A DNA stretch of 64,000 nucleotides, taken from the NCBI GenBank assembly GCA_900547345.1, contig URGG01000001.1, positions 3,074 through 67,073 on the forward strand, in the 5' to 3' direction. Positions 35,322 to 45,407 of the stretch are shown piece by piece. The notes under the pieces were generated by a model. It ran no database searches and was not told where the DNA came from. It worked only from the letters and a program-made list of their open reading frames with translations. Positions within the stretch are counted from its first letter, which is position 1, and each line of letters starts with the position of its first letter. A program made the translations under genes and the position numbers. This DNA is from an uncultured Collinsella sp. GTDB taxonomy: Bacteria > Actinomycetota > Coriobacteriia > Coriobacteriales > Coriobacteriaceae.

Positions 35322-36275
35322 ATGTTGAAGTACACGCTCAAACGTATAGGCGCGATGGTTCCGGTGATGCTCATCATCTCGGTCGTCGTGTTTTTGATTA
35401 TCTATCTCACACCGGGTGACCCGGCCTCTTCGATGCTCGGCATGGAGGCTTCGGCCGACCAGATCGAGCGCGTCAACGATAGCCTGGGACTCAACGAGCC
35501 GCTGCCGCAGCGCTACGTTGAGTGGATGGGCGGCGTGCTTACCGGCGACCTGGGCGATTCGTATTTTATGCGCCAGCCCGTCACGCAGGCGATTGCCGAG
35601 CACTTTGGCCCCACGCTATCGCTCGCGCTTCTGGCGCAGCTCATCGCGCTGTTGATTGCACTGCCCTGCGGCGTCGTTGCTGCCCTCAAACATGGGTCGC
35701 GCACCGACGCGGTCTTGCGTGTCGTTGCTCTTTTGGGCGTGGCGATACCCGGCTTTTTGATGGCGCTCATGCTTATGTGGCTGTTTGCCGTCACGTTGCG
35801 TGTGTTCCCGGTGGCCGGCTATGCGCCGCTATCGAAGGGCTGGTTCAGCCATTTACGCTATCTTGCGTTGCCGGCCATATCGCTTGGATGCGTGCAGGCG
35901 GCCCTGCTCATGCGCATGACCCGTTCGAGCGTTATCGAGGCCATGCAGCTCGACTGCGTCAAGACGGCGCGTGCCAAGGGCGTCTCCGAGGTTCGCGTGG
36001 TGCTGGCCCATGCCCTGCGCAACGCAGCGCTGCCGATTCTCACCTCGGTCGGCTATTCTTTTGGCGCCCTGATTACGGGCGCCGTGGTGACTGAGGCCAT
36101 TTTTAACATCCCCGGTTTGGGCCAGCTGGTCACGAGCTCTATCGAGCGCCGCGACTATCCGGTGATTCAGGGCGTGCTGCTGGTCATCGCCTTGTTGAAT
36201 TCGGTGATCAATCTGGCCGTCGACCTTGCCTACGGCGCTTTTGACCCGCGCGCTCGCAAATGGGGCGACGCATGA
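35322..36275 (+). CDS. ABC transporter permease, DppB/OppB type
   Basis: 317-residue inner-membrane permease. It begins MLKYTLKRIGAMVPVML with the first membrane segment, contains the family block PGDPASSMLG, and has the coupling loop RTARAKGVSEVRVV-like stretch (KTARAKGVSEVRV) near residue 215 and GTVVTEAIFNIPG-type region (GAVVTEAIFNIPGLGQ) near residue 256. About six membrane segments are visible. It is partnered with the next gene, overlapping it by 4 bases (ATGA). Confidence 0.92.
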   Translation: MLKYTLKRIGAMVPVMLIISVVVFLIIYLTPGDPASSMLGMEASADQIERVNDSLGLNEPLPQRYVEWMGGVLTGDLGDSYFMRQPVTQAIAEHFGPTLSLALLAQLIALLIALPCGVVAALKHGSRTDAVLRVVALLGVAIPGFLMALMLMWLFAVTLRVFPVAGYAPLSKGWFSHLRYLALPAISLGCVQAALLMRMTRSSVIEAMQLDCVKTARAKGVSEVRVVLAHALRNAALPILTSVGYSFGALITGAVVTEAIFNIPGLGQLVTSSIERRDYPVIQGVLLVIALLNSVINLAVDLAYGAFDPRARKWGDA

Positions 36276-37102
36276 TGGCAAACGTTAAGAAGGCTCTTGC
36301 CAACAAGGGGTTTGTGGTCGGCGGCTGCATATTCCTGGCGATTGCGCTGATTGCGCTCGTCGGTCCTCTGGTGTGGACGGTTAATCCCAATGCGCAGGAG
36401 ATGGCGTTGCGACTTTCGGCACCTTCGCCCGCGCATCCCTTTGGCTGCGATGATTTTGGCCGCGACCTGCTTGCCCGCGTCATCGCGGGCGCGCGCGTGT
36501 CGCTTGGCGTCGGCATTGCCGTCACGCTCGCGACGAGTGCGCTCGGCTTGGTGATCGGCGCCTATGCGTGCTACAACGAGAGGCTCGATCACATTCTCAT
36601 GCGCATCTGCGACGGCCTTATGTCCATTCCGGGCGTGCTGCTGGCCATCGCACTCATGGCCATGATGGGCGCCTCGGTCTGGAACGTCATCATTGCGCTC
36701 TCCATCGTCTATACGCCCAGCATGGCGCGCATCGTGCGCTCGCGCGCGATGGTGGTCAAGGAGGAGCCCTTTGTGGAAGCCCTGCGCGTGCAGGGCGCCT
36801 CGACCGCGCGTATCGTGTGGCTGCATATCGTGCCCAACGTTATGGCACCCTTCCTGGTGCAGGCGACCTTCGTCTTTGCCGAGGCCGTGCTCTCGGAGGC
36901 CGCCCTCTCGTTTCTGGGCCTGGGTATCAAGGCGCCCGACGCCAGCTGGGGAAACATCCTGCAGGCGGGCAAGAACGTGATGCGCAAAGCCTGGTGGATG
37001 ATCTTCTTCCCGGCAGCGGCCATCATCGCGAGCGTGCTTTCGCTGAACCTTGCCGGCGACGGCCTGCGCGACGCCCTCGACCCCAAGACCAAGGAGGACT
37101 AG
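36272..37102 (+). CDS. ABC transporter permease, DppC/OppC type
   Basis: 276-residue permease beginning MMANVKKALANKG; the ATG overlaps the previous stop codon (ATGA), which is why 36272 is chosen over an upstream in-frame ATG. Family marks are the N-terminal segment, PFGCDDFGRDLLARV near residue 57, and the C-terminal SEAALSFLGLGIKAPDASWG near residue 207. About six membrane segments. It forms the heterodimeric channel with the DppB-type permease. Confidence 0.92.
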   Translation: MMANVKKALANKGFVVGGCIFLAIALIALVGPLVWTVNPNAQEMALRLSAPSPAHPFGCDDFGRDLLARVIAGARVSLGVGIAVTLATSALGLVIGAYACYNERLDHILMRICDGLMSIPGVLLAIALMAMMGASVWNVIIALSIVYTPSMARIVRSRAMVVKEEPFVEALRVQGASTARIVWLHIVPNVMAPFLVQATFVFAEAVLSEAALSFLGLGIKAPDASWGNILQAGKNVMRKAWWMIFFPAAAIIASVLSLNLAGDGLRDALDPKTKED

Positions 37103-37105
37103 CCC

Positions 37106-38090
<985 letters not shown>

Positions 38091-38101
<11 letters not shown>

Positions 38102-38876
38102 TAGCGAAGCCCTGCTTAGGGTCTCACATCTGACTAAAACGCATCCCATGCCGGGCTCAGGTTTTAAGCGTCAGGTCTTTACCGCCGTGGACAATCTGTC
38201 GTTTGAGATCGCGCCGGGCGAGGTCTATGGCCTAGTTGGCGAATCCGGATCGGGCAAGTCGACGACTGGACGCCTCATCTGTGGTCTCGAGCGTGCGGAT
38301 TCCGGCTCGATTGTCTATCGCGGGCACGACCTCGCCACGATGTCGGAGCGCGAACGCAAGCCGTTTCGCCGCGAGATCCAGCTGGTATTCCAGGATAGCT
38401 CTACGGCTTTTGACCCGCGCAACCGTGTCGGCCGCATTTTGGAGGAGCCGCTGATTATCGCCGGCGTGCGCGATGCGGATGAGCGTCATGGGCGCGCGGT
38501 CTCGGCCCTGGCCTCGGTCGGTCTTCTGGCAGAGCATTATGACCGCTATCCGCATGACCTTTCGGGGGGACAGCGCCAGCGACTCAATCTGGCACGGGCG
38601 CTTATTTGCGAGCCGCGCCTTGTGGTATGCGACGAGCCGGTCTCGGCGCTTGACGTGTCCGTTCAGGCCCAAGTGCTCAACTTGCTTCGCGACCTGCAAC
38701 GCACGACGGGCGTGGCGCTGCTGTTTATCACGCATGATATGCGTGTGGTTCGGCATATGTCCGACCGGATTGGCGTACTCTACCACGGTCGTCTTGTCGA
38801 GGAGGGCGCGGCCGAGGACGTGATCGCACACCCGAGCGATCCGTATACGCAGGAGCTTATCGACGCCATTCCCTAG
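38091..38876 (+). CDS. ABC transporter ATP-binding protein, DppF/OppF type
   Basis: 261-residue ATPase, the second motor subunit of the transporter. Walker [10 protein letters not shown] near residue 46, signature LSGGQRQRL near residue 160, Walker [13 protein letters not shown] and switch THDM. Unlike most DppF proteins it ends soon after the nucleotide domain ([13 protein letters not shown]) and lacks the C-terminal cysteine-containing extension. Start ATG 38091 is supported by AAAGGGGAG. It overlaps the dppD-type gene by 11 bases. Confidence 0.92.
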
Positions 38877-38952
38877 AGGATGCTTCCTTTTGGGTATGGC
38901 GTGGGTTTGTTGTTTAATTGTTGGTATATCGGTGCAAGAGAGGGGAACTACT

Positions 38953-40116
38953 ATGGCCGATATCGAGGAACAGCCGTTGCCGCGCACGTTTGAGGAGTTC
39001 AACGAGCAGCGCAAGGCGGCGTTTATTCGCGTCAAGGATTACAAACAGGCCGGCAATCGCCTGGTCGGCTTTTTGTGTAGCTATACGCCGCTCGAGATTA
39101 TCGATGCCGCGGGGGCTGCGAGCGTGGCTCTGTGCGGTACGTCCGATGAGGTGATTCCCGAGGCCGAGAAGGTGCTGCCGGCAAACCTGTGCCCGCTCAT
39201 CAAGTCGACCTACGGTTTTGCCTACTCGCAAAAGTGCCCGTTTACGTACTTTAGCGACATGATCATCGGCGAGACCACCTGCGACGGCAAAAAGAAGATG
39301 TACGAGCTACTCAACGAGCTCAAGCGCACGCACATTCTGCACTTGCCGCAGGGCCGCGACCGCGCCTACGAGCGCGAGGGCTGGTACGAGGAGTGCCGCC
39401 TGCTCAAGGAGGAGCTCGAGGGCTTCTACGGCATCACGATTACCGACGATGACCTGCGCGCTGCCGCCCGTCGTCGCAACCGCTTGCGTGCGGCCCAGCT
39501 CGAGATGTTTGCGCTGCAGGCCAACCAGCCGGCGGCCATGAGCGGCGTCGATCTGATGAGCACCATGTTTGCCGGTACGTTCAGCTTCGATATCGAGGCC
39601 TATACGCAGCAGCTGGAGCAAAAGGTCGCCAAGCTGCGCGAGGCCTACGGCGCGGGCGAGCGCCCGGTCGCGGCGGATGCCAAGCGCATTCTGATCACCG
39701 GCTGCCCGGTGGGCGGCGTAATCAACAAGATCGGTCGCACCATCGAGTCCAACGGCGGTGTAGTCGTGTGCATGGACGACTGCTCGGGCGAGCGCACGGC
39801 GGCTATGATGATCGACCCGGAGGCTCCCGACATTCTGCGCGCCATCGCCGACCGCTACCTGGATATCAACTGCTCGGTCATGACGCCCAACGACGGCCGT
39901 ATGGAGAACACGCTGGCCATGTGCGAGAAGTATCATGTCGATGGCGTGGTAGAGAGCGTACTACAGGCCTGCCACACCTTCAACGTTGAGAGCACGCGCA
40001 TGCAGGAGGCCGTCGAGGGTGCGGGTATTCCGTATATGAAGATCGAGACCGATTACAGCAACGGTGACATGGGCCAGATCGAGACGCGCATCGCTGCCTT
40101 CATCGAAACCCTCTAG
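38953..40116 (+). CDS. 2-hydroxyacyl-CoA dehydratase/double-cubane family protein 2
   Basis: 387-residue homolog of the protein at 32155, with the same cysteine contexts: [57 protein letters not shown] and QACHTFN. The TCDGKKK and NC.V.TPND motifs mark the two cluster-binding domains. The activator gene follows 155 bases downstream. The two paralogs could form separate homodimers or a heterodimer. ATG 38953 has AGAGGGG upstream. It lies 76 bases after the ABC ATPase, so it may be co-transcribed with the transporter. Confidence 0.86.
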   Translation: MADIEEQPLPRTFEEFNEQRKAAFIRVKDYKQAGNRLVGFLCSYTPLEIIDAAGAASVALCGTSDEVIPEAEKVLPANLCPLIKSTYGFAYSQKCPFTYFSDMIIGETTCDGKKKMYELLNELKRTHILHLPQGRDRAYEREGWYEECRLLKEELEGFYGITITDDDLRAAARRRNRLRAAQLEMFALQANQPAAMSGVDLMSTMFAGTFSFDIEAYTQQLEQKVAKLREAYGAGERPVAADAKRILITGCPVGGVINKIGRTIESNGGVVVCMDDCSGERTAAMMIDPEAPDILRAIADRYLDINCSVMTPNDGRMENTLAMCEKYHVDGVVESVLQACHTFNVESTRMQEAVEGAGIPYMKIETDYSNGDMGQIETRIAAFIETL

Positions 40117-40120
40117 CTTC

Positions 40121-40209
40121 CTCAGGCGCCGGATCTTGCCCCTCAAACCGTCGCTTGCGTATCCAAAGTACGCTGCGCTCCTCTTTCGGGGCAATCTCCG
40201 GCACCTGAG
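40121..40209. repeat. Long inverted repeat before activator gene
   Basis: 22-base arms 40121-40142 and 40188-40209 complement each other with three mismatches; the interior holds a second hairpin GCGTA-tccaaag-TACGC. It begins within 5 bases of the dehydratase stop codon. There is no T-tract. It may be a processing hairpin or a repeated palindrome. Confidence 0.75.
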
Positions 40210-40271
40210 AAACCTAGAGCTAAGGCGCCTGAACGCGCCGCTACCTTTGATGTTTAGATTGGGAGAGAGCC

Positions 40272-41036
40272 ATGATAGGGATCGGAATCGATATCGGGTC
40301 TACGGCGGCTAAGGCTGCTGTGGTCGACGGGGAGGGTTCGGTGGCGTGGACGTGCGTGCAGCCAACCGGGTTCTCCTCGGTCGATGCGGCCGAGCGTCTG
40401 CGTGGCGAGCTTGCTGCGGCTGGCTATGACGTGGCTGCCGACGACGTGCGCGTGATCGCGACCGGCTACGGTCGTGTCGCCGTGCCCTATGCGCACAAGG
40501 TCGTGACCGAGATCACCTGCCACGGCACCGGTGCCGTGCGTCTGTTTGGCGATCACGGTACCGTGATCGACGTGGGCGGTCAGGACACCAAGGTCATCCA
40601 ACTTAAGGGTGGCCGCGTGGCCAAGTTTGCCATGAACGACAAGTGCGCCGCCGGCACGGGGCGCTTTTTGGAGATCATGGCCGACCGTCTGGGTATTTCC
40701 CAGCAGCAGATGGCCGATCTGGCGCGTTCCGGCGAGCCCACCAAGATCAGCAGCATGTGCACGGTGTTTGCCGAAAGCGAGGTCATCAGCCTGATCGGTC
40801 GTGGCGAGCCGCGCGAGAACATTGCGCGTGGCGTGATCGACAGCGTGGTCTCGCGCGTGGCGACCATGGCCGGGCAGGCCGCGGGCGCCCCGTACTATCT
40901 GACCGGCGGCCTGTGCGAGAACGCCTTCGTGGTGGAGCGGTTAGGCGAGCTACTGGGGTCGCCGGTGACCACCTCGCCCCAGGCTCGCTTTGCCGGAGCG
41001 ATCGGCGCGGCTGTCCGCGCCGCCGCCTTGGCCTAG
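40272..41036 (+). CDS. BadF/BadG-type ATP-dependent activator (HgdC/YjiL family)
   Basis: 254-residue ASKHA-fold ATPase that binds one [4Fe-4S] cluster between two subunits and uses ATP hydrolysis to push a low-potential electron into dehydratase or double-cubane proteins. It begins MIGIGIDIGSTAAKAAVVDG (phosphate 1 motif); DVGGQDTK is phosphate 2 near residue 99. The cluster cysteines are in NDKCAAGTG (near residue 124) and SSMCTVFAE (near residue 163). The adenosine motif is LTGGLCEN. The neighbours make the two dehydratase-family proteins its likely clients. Confidence 0.93.
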   Translation: MIGIGIDIGSTAAKAAVVDGEGSVAWTCVQPTGFSSVDAAERLRGELAAAGYDVAADDVRVIATGYGRVAVPYAHKVVTEITCHGTGAVRLFGDHGTVIDVGGQDTKVIQLKGGRVAKFAMNDKCAAGTGRFLEIMADRLGISQQQMADLARSGEPTKISSMCTVFAESEVISLIGRGEPRENIARGVIDSVVSRVATMAGQAAGAPYYLTGGLCENAFVVERLGELLGSPVTTSPQARFAGAIGAAVRAAALA

Positions 41037-41050
41037 GGGTGTACCGCTAC

Positions 41051-42268
41051 ATGCGCATCCTCAATATCTCGGCACAAAAACCAGATAGCACCGGCAGCGG
41101 CACCTACCTTGCCGCGCTCGTGCGCGAGCAGATCGAGACGGGGCATCGCGCCGCCGTGCTTTGCGGCGCGGCACCGGGTGATACCCAGGCCGAGCTGGAC
41201 CGGCGTGCTGCCGTGTTTACCGTGCCGTTCGAGTCGCCCGAGCTGCCGTTTCCCATCTGCGGTATGTCCGATGTCATGCCCTATCCCTCCACGCGCTATC
41301 GTGACCTGACGCCTTCGATGCTCAAGGCATTTGAGCGGGCATTTGCTGCTGCAATCGATCGGGCGGTGGCTGAGTTTCAGCCCGATCTGGTGCTCTGCCA
41401 TCACCTGTATCTGGTGACCGCATTGGCGCGCGAGTGCGTCCGGGGCGTGCCGGTTGTTGCCGTGTGCCATTCGACCGACCTGCGCCAGCTGCGTTCGCAT
41501 GCGCTCGAGCGCGATCGCATCGTAAGTGCGGTTCGTCGGCTCGATGCCGTCTTTGCGCTCCATGCTGAGCAGGCTGAGCAGATTGGCCTGGTGTGCGGCG
41601 TCGATACCGATCGCATCCACGTGATTGGGACGGGCTACGACCATCGCGTCTTCTGCCGCGACGCAAGCGTGGCGAGGCAGCCGGGATCGCTTGTGTACGT
41701 GGGCAAGATTTGCTTTAAAAAGGGCGTCGAGTCGCTGGTCCGAGCCGTGTCATTGCCGATTGACGATGACGTCCGCCCATCTGGCTTGGTACTTGTGGGC
41801 GGCCGCGGGGACGATGCCGAGTACGCGCGTATCGAGCGCTTGGCTGCGGCCTCGAATGTGCCGGTGGCGCTGGCGGGGCGCCTGGATAGCGATGGGCTCG
41901 TGCGTGCCTACCGCAGTTCCGACGTCTTTGTGCTGCCTTCGTTTTACGAGGGTCTGCCGCTCGTGACGATCGAGGCTCTCGCGTGCGGCTGCAAAGTTGT
42001 GGCGACCGATTTGCCCGGCGTTCGTCCCTGGATGGAGGCGATGCTTCCCGGTGCTCCCGTGACGTGGGTGGCGTCGCCGCGTATGACGGATGTCGACACG
42101 CCCGTGGCGGCCGACCTTCCGTTGTTTGAGCGCGCACTGGCAGATGCTATCGCGCAGGCGCTTGCGGAGCCGCCTTCGACGTTCGAGCCGTCGGCGGTCT
42201 CTTGGGAAGCGTGCCTGGGGCGTATACTTAAAGTCGTTGATTTGTTGGAAGGGGGTTCGTATGGCTAA
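41051..42268 (+). CDS. GT4-type glycosyltransferase, translationally coupled to selD
   Basis: 405-residue GT-B glycosyltransferase. The N-terminal acceptor domain begins MRILNISAQKPDSTGSGTYL; the C-terminal nucleotide-sugar domain shows LVYVGKICFKKG (near residue 220) and the GT4 motif FYEGLPLVTIEALACG near residue 300. No membrane segment. Its last eight bases overlap the selD start (ATGGCTAA), which suggests joint production. A glycosyltransferase (SenB) joined to a SelD homolog makes a selenosugar in selenoneine producers; a similar selenium-transfer role is possible here but is inference. Ordinary glycan synthesis is the alternative. Confidence 0.82.
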   Translation: MRILNISAQKPDSTGSGTYLAALVREQIETGHRAAVLCGAAPGDTQAELDRRAAVFTVPFESPELPFPICGMSDVMPYPSTRYRDLTPSMLKAFERAFAAAIDRAVAEFQPDLVLCHHLYLVTALARECVRGVPVVAVCHSTDLRQLRSHALERDRIVSAVRRLDAVFALHAEQAEQIGLVCGVDTDRIHVIGTGYDHRVFCRDASVARQPGSLVYVGKICFKKGVESLVRAVSLPIDDDVRPSGLVLVGGRGDDAEYARIERLAAASNVPVALAGRLDSDGLVRAYRSSDVFVLPSFYEGLPLVTIEALACGCKVVATDLPGVRPWMEAMLPGAPVTWVASPRMTDVDTPVAADLPLFERALADAIAQALAEPPSTFEPSAVSWEACLGRILKVVDLLEGGSYG

Positions 42269-43310
42269 GGACACCATGAGGCTCACATCCATGACGGCCG
42301 CGAGCGGTTGAGCCGCTAAGTTGGCCCCCGGAGCCCTCGCCCAGGTCCTGGGCGATTTACCCAATGTGCATAACGACAACTTGCTCGTGGGGTTCGATAC
42401 CTCCGACGATGCGAGCGTCTTCCGCGTAGGGGAGAACCTTGGCCTCGTGCAGTCCATCGACTTCTTCCCACCGATGGTCGACGACCCGTTTCTGTTTGGC
42501 CAGATTGCCGCGGCAAACTCACTGTCGGACATCTACGCCATGGGCGGGCGGCCGAGCCATGCCATGAACCTGCTGTGCATTCCCAGTTGCCTGGGCGTTG
42601 AGGTTGCCGGCGAAATTCTAGCGGGCGGCGCCGACAAGTGCGTCGAGGCCGGCTGCTCCATCGCGGGCGGCCACACCATCAACGACGACGAGCCCAAGTA
42701 CGGCCTGTCCGTGAGCGGGTTTGTCGCGCTTGACCGTATGCTCGCCAACAGCGGCGCGCGCGTGGGCGATGCGTTGCTGCTGACCAAGGCGATCGGCTCG
42801 GGCATCATCACCACGGCCATTAAGGGCGAGCTCATCGAGCAGGACGAGGCTGGTCCGATGTTCGACTCGATGCGCACCCTCAACGAGGCCCCGATTCGCC
42901 TGGCCGAGGGACTTGAACTTCACGGCTGCACCGACATTACGGGCTTTGGTCTGATCGGGCACGCGTGCGAGATGGCCGAGGGCTCGGGCGTGCAGATTGA
43001 GCTTGCGTCGGGGGCGGTGCCGCTCTTTGACCAGGTGCTCGACATGGCGCGCCTGGGCATTATCCCCGCGGGCTCCTACCGCAACCAGGACTTCTTTGGC
43101 CCGCGCGTGGCTGCCGACGAGGACCTGGAGCCGGGCATGCTGGATGCGCTGTACGATCCGCAGACGTCTGGTGGTCTGCTTATCGCGGCGCCCGCGAGGG
43201 ATGTGGATGAGCTTGCGCGTCGCCTGCATGCCGAGGGGCGCATCGCGGCCGTTGTCGGGCGCGTGTGCGAGGCGGAGCCGGGCGGTCTTGCCGTCCGCGT
43301 TGTTCGCTAG
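42261..43310 (+). CDS. selD: Selenide, water dikinase, itself a selenoprotein (in-frame TGA = Sec17)
   Basis: SelD makes selenophosphate from selenide and ATP, the selenium donor for selenocysteine. The full gene starts at ATG 42261; translation reads MAKDTMRLTSMTAASG-U-AAKLAPG, where U is TGA 42309-42311. This lines up with the E. coli catalytic GC17GCK20 loop: Sec at 17 and Lys at 20. A hairpin with a GTC loop follows at 42338-42354. The remainder is typical: GRPSHAMNLL, GGHTINDDEPKYGLSV, ITGFGLIGHACEMA and DPQTSGGLL. 349 residues. Without readthrough the annotation would begin at TTG 42321 and miss the active site. The start overlaps the glycosyltransferase stop. Confidence 0.93.
42338..42354 (+). 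promoter_or_regulatory. Candidate bacterial SECIS hairpin in selD
   Basis: Perfect 7-bp stem CGCCCAG / CTGGGCG with loop GTC. The loop G is 34 bases after the TGA, near the outer limit usually accepted for bacterial SECIS elements, which carry a GU in the apical loop for SelB binding. Confidence 0.7.
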
Positions 43311-43370
43311 CCCGCACGTTTATGTAACTGTTTGCCGTTCTCTAGAGCGGCTCTTTCGAAAGGAAAAACT

Positions 43371-43997
43371 ATGTCTACCAAAATTGAAGTCAATGCCATG
43401 GGCGATGCCTGCCCGCTGCCCGTCGTCAAGACGCTTAAGGCACTCAAACAGCTTGATGGCGAGGGTGCCGTGGTGACCTCGGTCGATAACGAGACCGCCG
43501 TCAAGAACATCTCCAAGATGGCGCAGGAGAAGGGCTGCACGGCCTCGGTCGAGAAGGTTTCTGACGCCGAGTGGCACGTGACCGTGGCGACCTCTGGCGC
43601 CGTTGCCGTGGCCGATCCTGAGCAGGATGGCGCTGCCTTCTGTGATGCCAGCGCCGGCAAGGGCAAGCTCGTCATTTCCGTCTACACCGACTGCATGGGC
43701 CGTGGCGACGACGAGCTGGGCCACAAGCTCATGAAGGCGTTTATCTTTGCCGTGACGCAGCAGGAGGAGTTGCCCGCGACCATGCTGTTCTACAACGGTG
43801 GCGCCAAGCTCACCGTCGAGGGCTCACCGGTACTCGACGACCTGAAGGGTCTGGCCGAGCAGGGCGTCGAGATCCTTACCTGCGGCACCTGCCTCGATCA
43901 CTATGGCATTAAGGACCAGCTCGCGGTGGGCGAGGTCACGAATATGTACGTGATCGTGGAGAAGATGGAGCAGGCCGTGCGCGTCGTGCGCCCGTAG
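43371..43997 (+). CDS. yedF: Selenium-metabolism sulfurtransferase-like protein YedF
   Basis: 208-residue two-domain protein. The N-terminal TusA/SirA-like domain has the CPLP motif (GDACPLPVVKT, Cys at residue 14), and the C-terminal part is DsrE-like with YTDCMGRGDDELG and ILTCGTCLDHYG cysteines. This architecture matches the YedF family that co-occurs with selD and is thought to handle reactive sulfur or selenium. ATG 43371 has CGAAAGGAAAA upstream, 60 bases after selD. Likely a selenium carrier between the desulfurase (44265) and SelD. Confidence 0.9.
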   Translation: MSTKIEVNAMGDACPLPVVKTLKALKQLDGEGAVVTSVDNETAVKNISKMAQEKGCTASVEKVSDAEWHVTVATSGAVAVADPEQDGAAFCDASAGKGKLVISVYTDCMGRGDDELGHKLMKAFIFAVTQQEELPATMLFYNGGAKLTVEGSPVLDDLKGLAEQGVEILTCGTCLDHYGIKDQLAVGEVTNMYVIVEKMEQAVRVVRP

Positions 43998-44016
43998 CGT
44001 ATTGGTTGGAGTTGCC

Positions 44017-44268
44017 ATGAGGGAGAAGCGCCCGGCGCTTGTCATCACGTTTCCCACCACGGCGGCCGCCATGGGCTGTGAGTCCCTGTGCATCGAGCGC
44101 GGCCTTCCCGGGCGAACGATTCCCGTGCCCGGGGAGGTCGCTGCCGGCTGCGGTCTGGCGTGGAAGGCGTTGCCTGCCGATGAGGAGCTGCTGCGCAGCG
44201 AGCTTACCGCGGCGGGCGTTCCCACCGAGGGCTATACCGTGATTGATATGTGGGAGGTCGTGCGATGA
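44017..44268 (+). CDS. DUF3343 protein of the selenium cluster
   Basis: 83-residue protein beginning MREKRPALVITFPTTAAAM. The family (DUF3343, putative Se/S carrier-like) usually contains FPTTA and a central CG (AAGCGLAWK). It sits between yedF and the desulfurase and overlaps the latter by 4 bases (ATGA). Conserved cysteines at CESLC and AGCG could carry persulfide or perselenide; this is inference from neighbours. ATG 44017 is preferred to in-frame upstream codons because GTTGGAG precedes it. Confidence 0.83.
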   Translation: MREKRPALVITFPTTAAAMGCESLCIERGLPGRTIPVPGEVAAGCGLAWKALPADEELLRSELTAAGVPTEGYTVIDMWEVVR

Positions 44269-45407
44269 TCTATCTGGATAACGCGGCGACGACCATGCAC
44301 AAGCCGCAGACGGTCATCGATGCCGTGACGCAGGCGATGTGCTCGCTCGGCAATGCCGGGCGCGGTGCCACGTCGGGTGCCCTCGACGCGGCGCGTACCA
44401 TCCACGGCTGTCGCGCCAAGCTTGCGCGCTTGCTGGGCTGCCCGCGTGCTGACCATGTTTGTTTTACGCCCAACTCCACCGCGGCGCTCAACACCGTCAT
44501 CAATGGCGTGGTGCGCCCCGGCGACCGCGTGGTCACGACGGCGCTCGAGCACAACTCCGTGCTGCGTCCGCTCAACCGCTTGGCGGCAGAGCAGGGCGTG
44601 ACCGTTGAGCATGCGGGCTGTGATACCAATGGCGTGCTCGACTACGACGAGCTCGAGCGGCTAGTCACGCCCGGTACGCGTGCCGTGGTTGTGACGCACG
44701 CCTCCAATGTGACCGGCAACGCGGTCGACATTGCGCGCGTGGCGGCCATGGCCCATGCGGCCGGTGCGCTGGCGATCGTCGATGCCTCGCAGTCTGCCGG
44801 CACGGCGCATATCGATATGCACGCCATGGGGATCGATGTTGTGTGCTTTACCGGCCACAAGGGGCTCATGGGTCCGCAGGGGACCGGCGGCCTGGCCGTG
44901 GCGGAGGGCGTCGATGTGGCGCCCTGGGCCATGGGCGGCACGGGCGTGCACAGCTTCGATGCGCTGCAGCCGCTTGGGTGGCCCACGCGCCTTGAGGCGG
45001 GCACGCTCAACGGTCACGGCATCGCGGGACTTTCTGCCGGTCTCGACTTTATCGAGGCACAAGGCGGGGCCGAGGCGATTGCGGCACATGAGCGCTCGCT
45101 TGCAGAGCGCTTCCTCGCCGGTGTTCGCGAAATCCCCGGCATTGCGCTCTACGGTGCGTTTGACCAGCCCGTGCGCTCGGCGATCGTGTCACTCAACGTG
45201 GGTGATATCGACTCTGCCGAGATCTCGGACGCGCTTATGCAAGGGTGGGGGATTGCGACGCGTCCCGGCGCTCATTGCGCTCCGCTCATGCACCGCGCGC
45301 TGGGAACCGAGCGTCAGGGCGTCGTCCGCTTCTCGTTTGGGTATTTCAACACGGACGAGGAAGTCGACACCGCGATTGACGCTTTGCGCGATTTGAGCTG
45401 CGATTAG
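44265..45407 (+). CDS. Class V aminotransferase: cysteine desulfurase/selenocysteine lyase
   Basis: 380-residue PLP enzyme that takes sulfur from cysteine or selenium from selenocysteine. It begins MIYLDNAATTMHKP; the HNS motif is EHNSVLRPL near residue 88; the PLP lysine lies in FTGHKGLMGPQG near residue 203; and the catalytic cysteine is in TRPGAHCAPLMH near residue 334. The short active-site loop fits the SufS/CsdB group, which includes selenocysteine lyases. ATGA overlap with the DUF3343 gene and the selD-yedF context support selenide supply. No sufC/iscU genes are near, arguing against Fe-S assembly. Confidence 0.9.
   Translation: MIYLDNAATTMHKPQTVIDAVTQAMCSLGNAGRGATSGALDAARTIHGCRAKLARLLGCPRADHVCFTPNSTAALNTVINGVVRPGDRVVTTALEHNSVLRPLNRLAAEQGVTVEHAGCDTNGVLDYDELERLVTPGTRAVVVTHASNVTGNAVDIARVAAMAHAAGALAIVDASQSAGTAHIDMHAMGIDVVCFTGHKGLMGPQGTGGLAVAEGVDVAPWAMGGTGVHSFDALQPLGWPTRLEAGTLNGHGIAGLSAGLDFIEAQGGAEAIAAHERSLAERFLAGVREIPGIALYGAFDQPVRSAIVSLNVGDIDSAEISDALMQGWGIATRPGAHCAPLMHRALGTERQGVVRFSFGYFNTDEEVDTAIDALRDLSCD

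Noticed and set aside
42269..42320. TGA at 42309 read as a frameshift or pseudogene in selD
   Set aside because: The codon lies at the catalytic position, is followed by a SECIS-like hairpin, and the frame is otherwise intact and coupled to the upstream gene.
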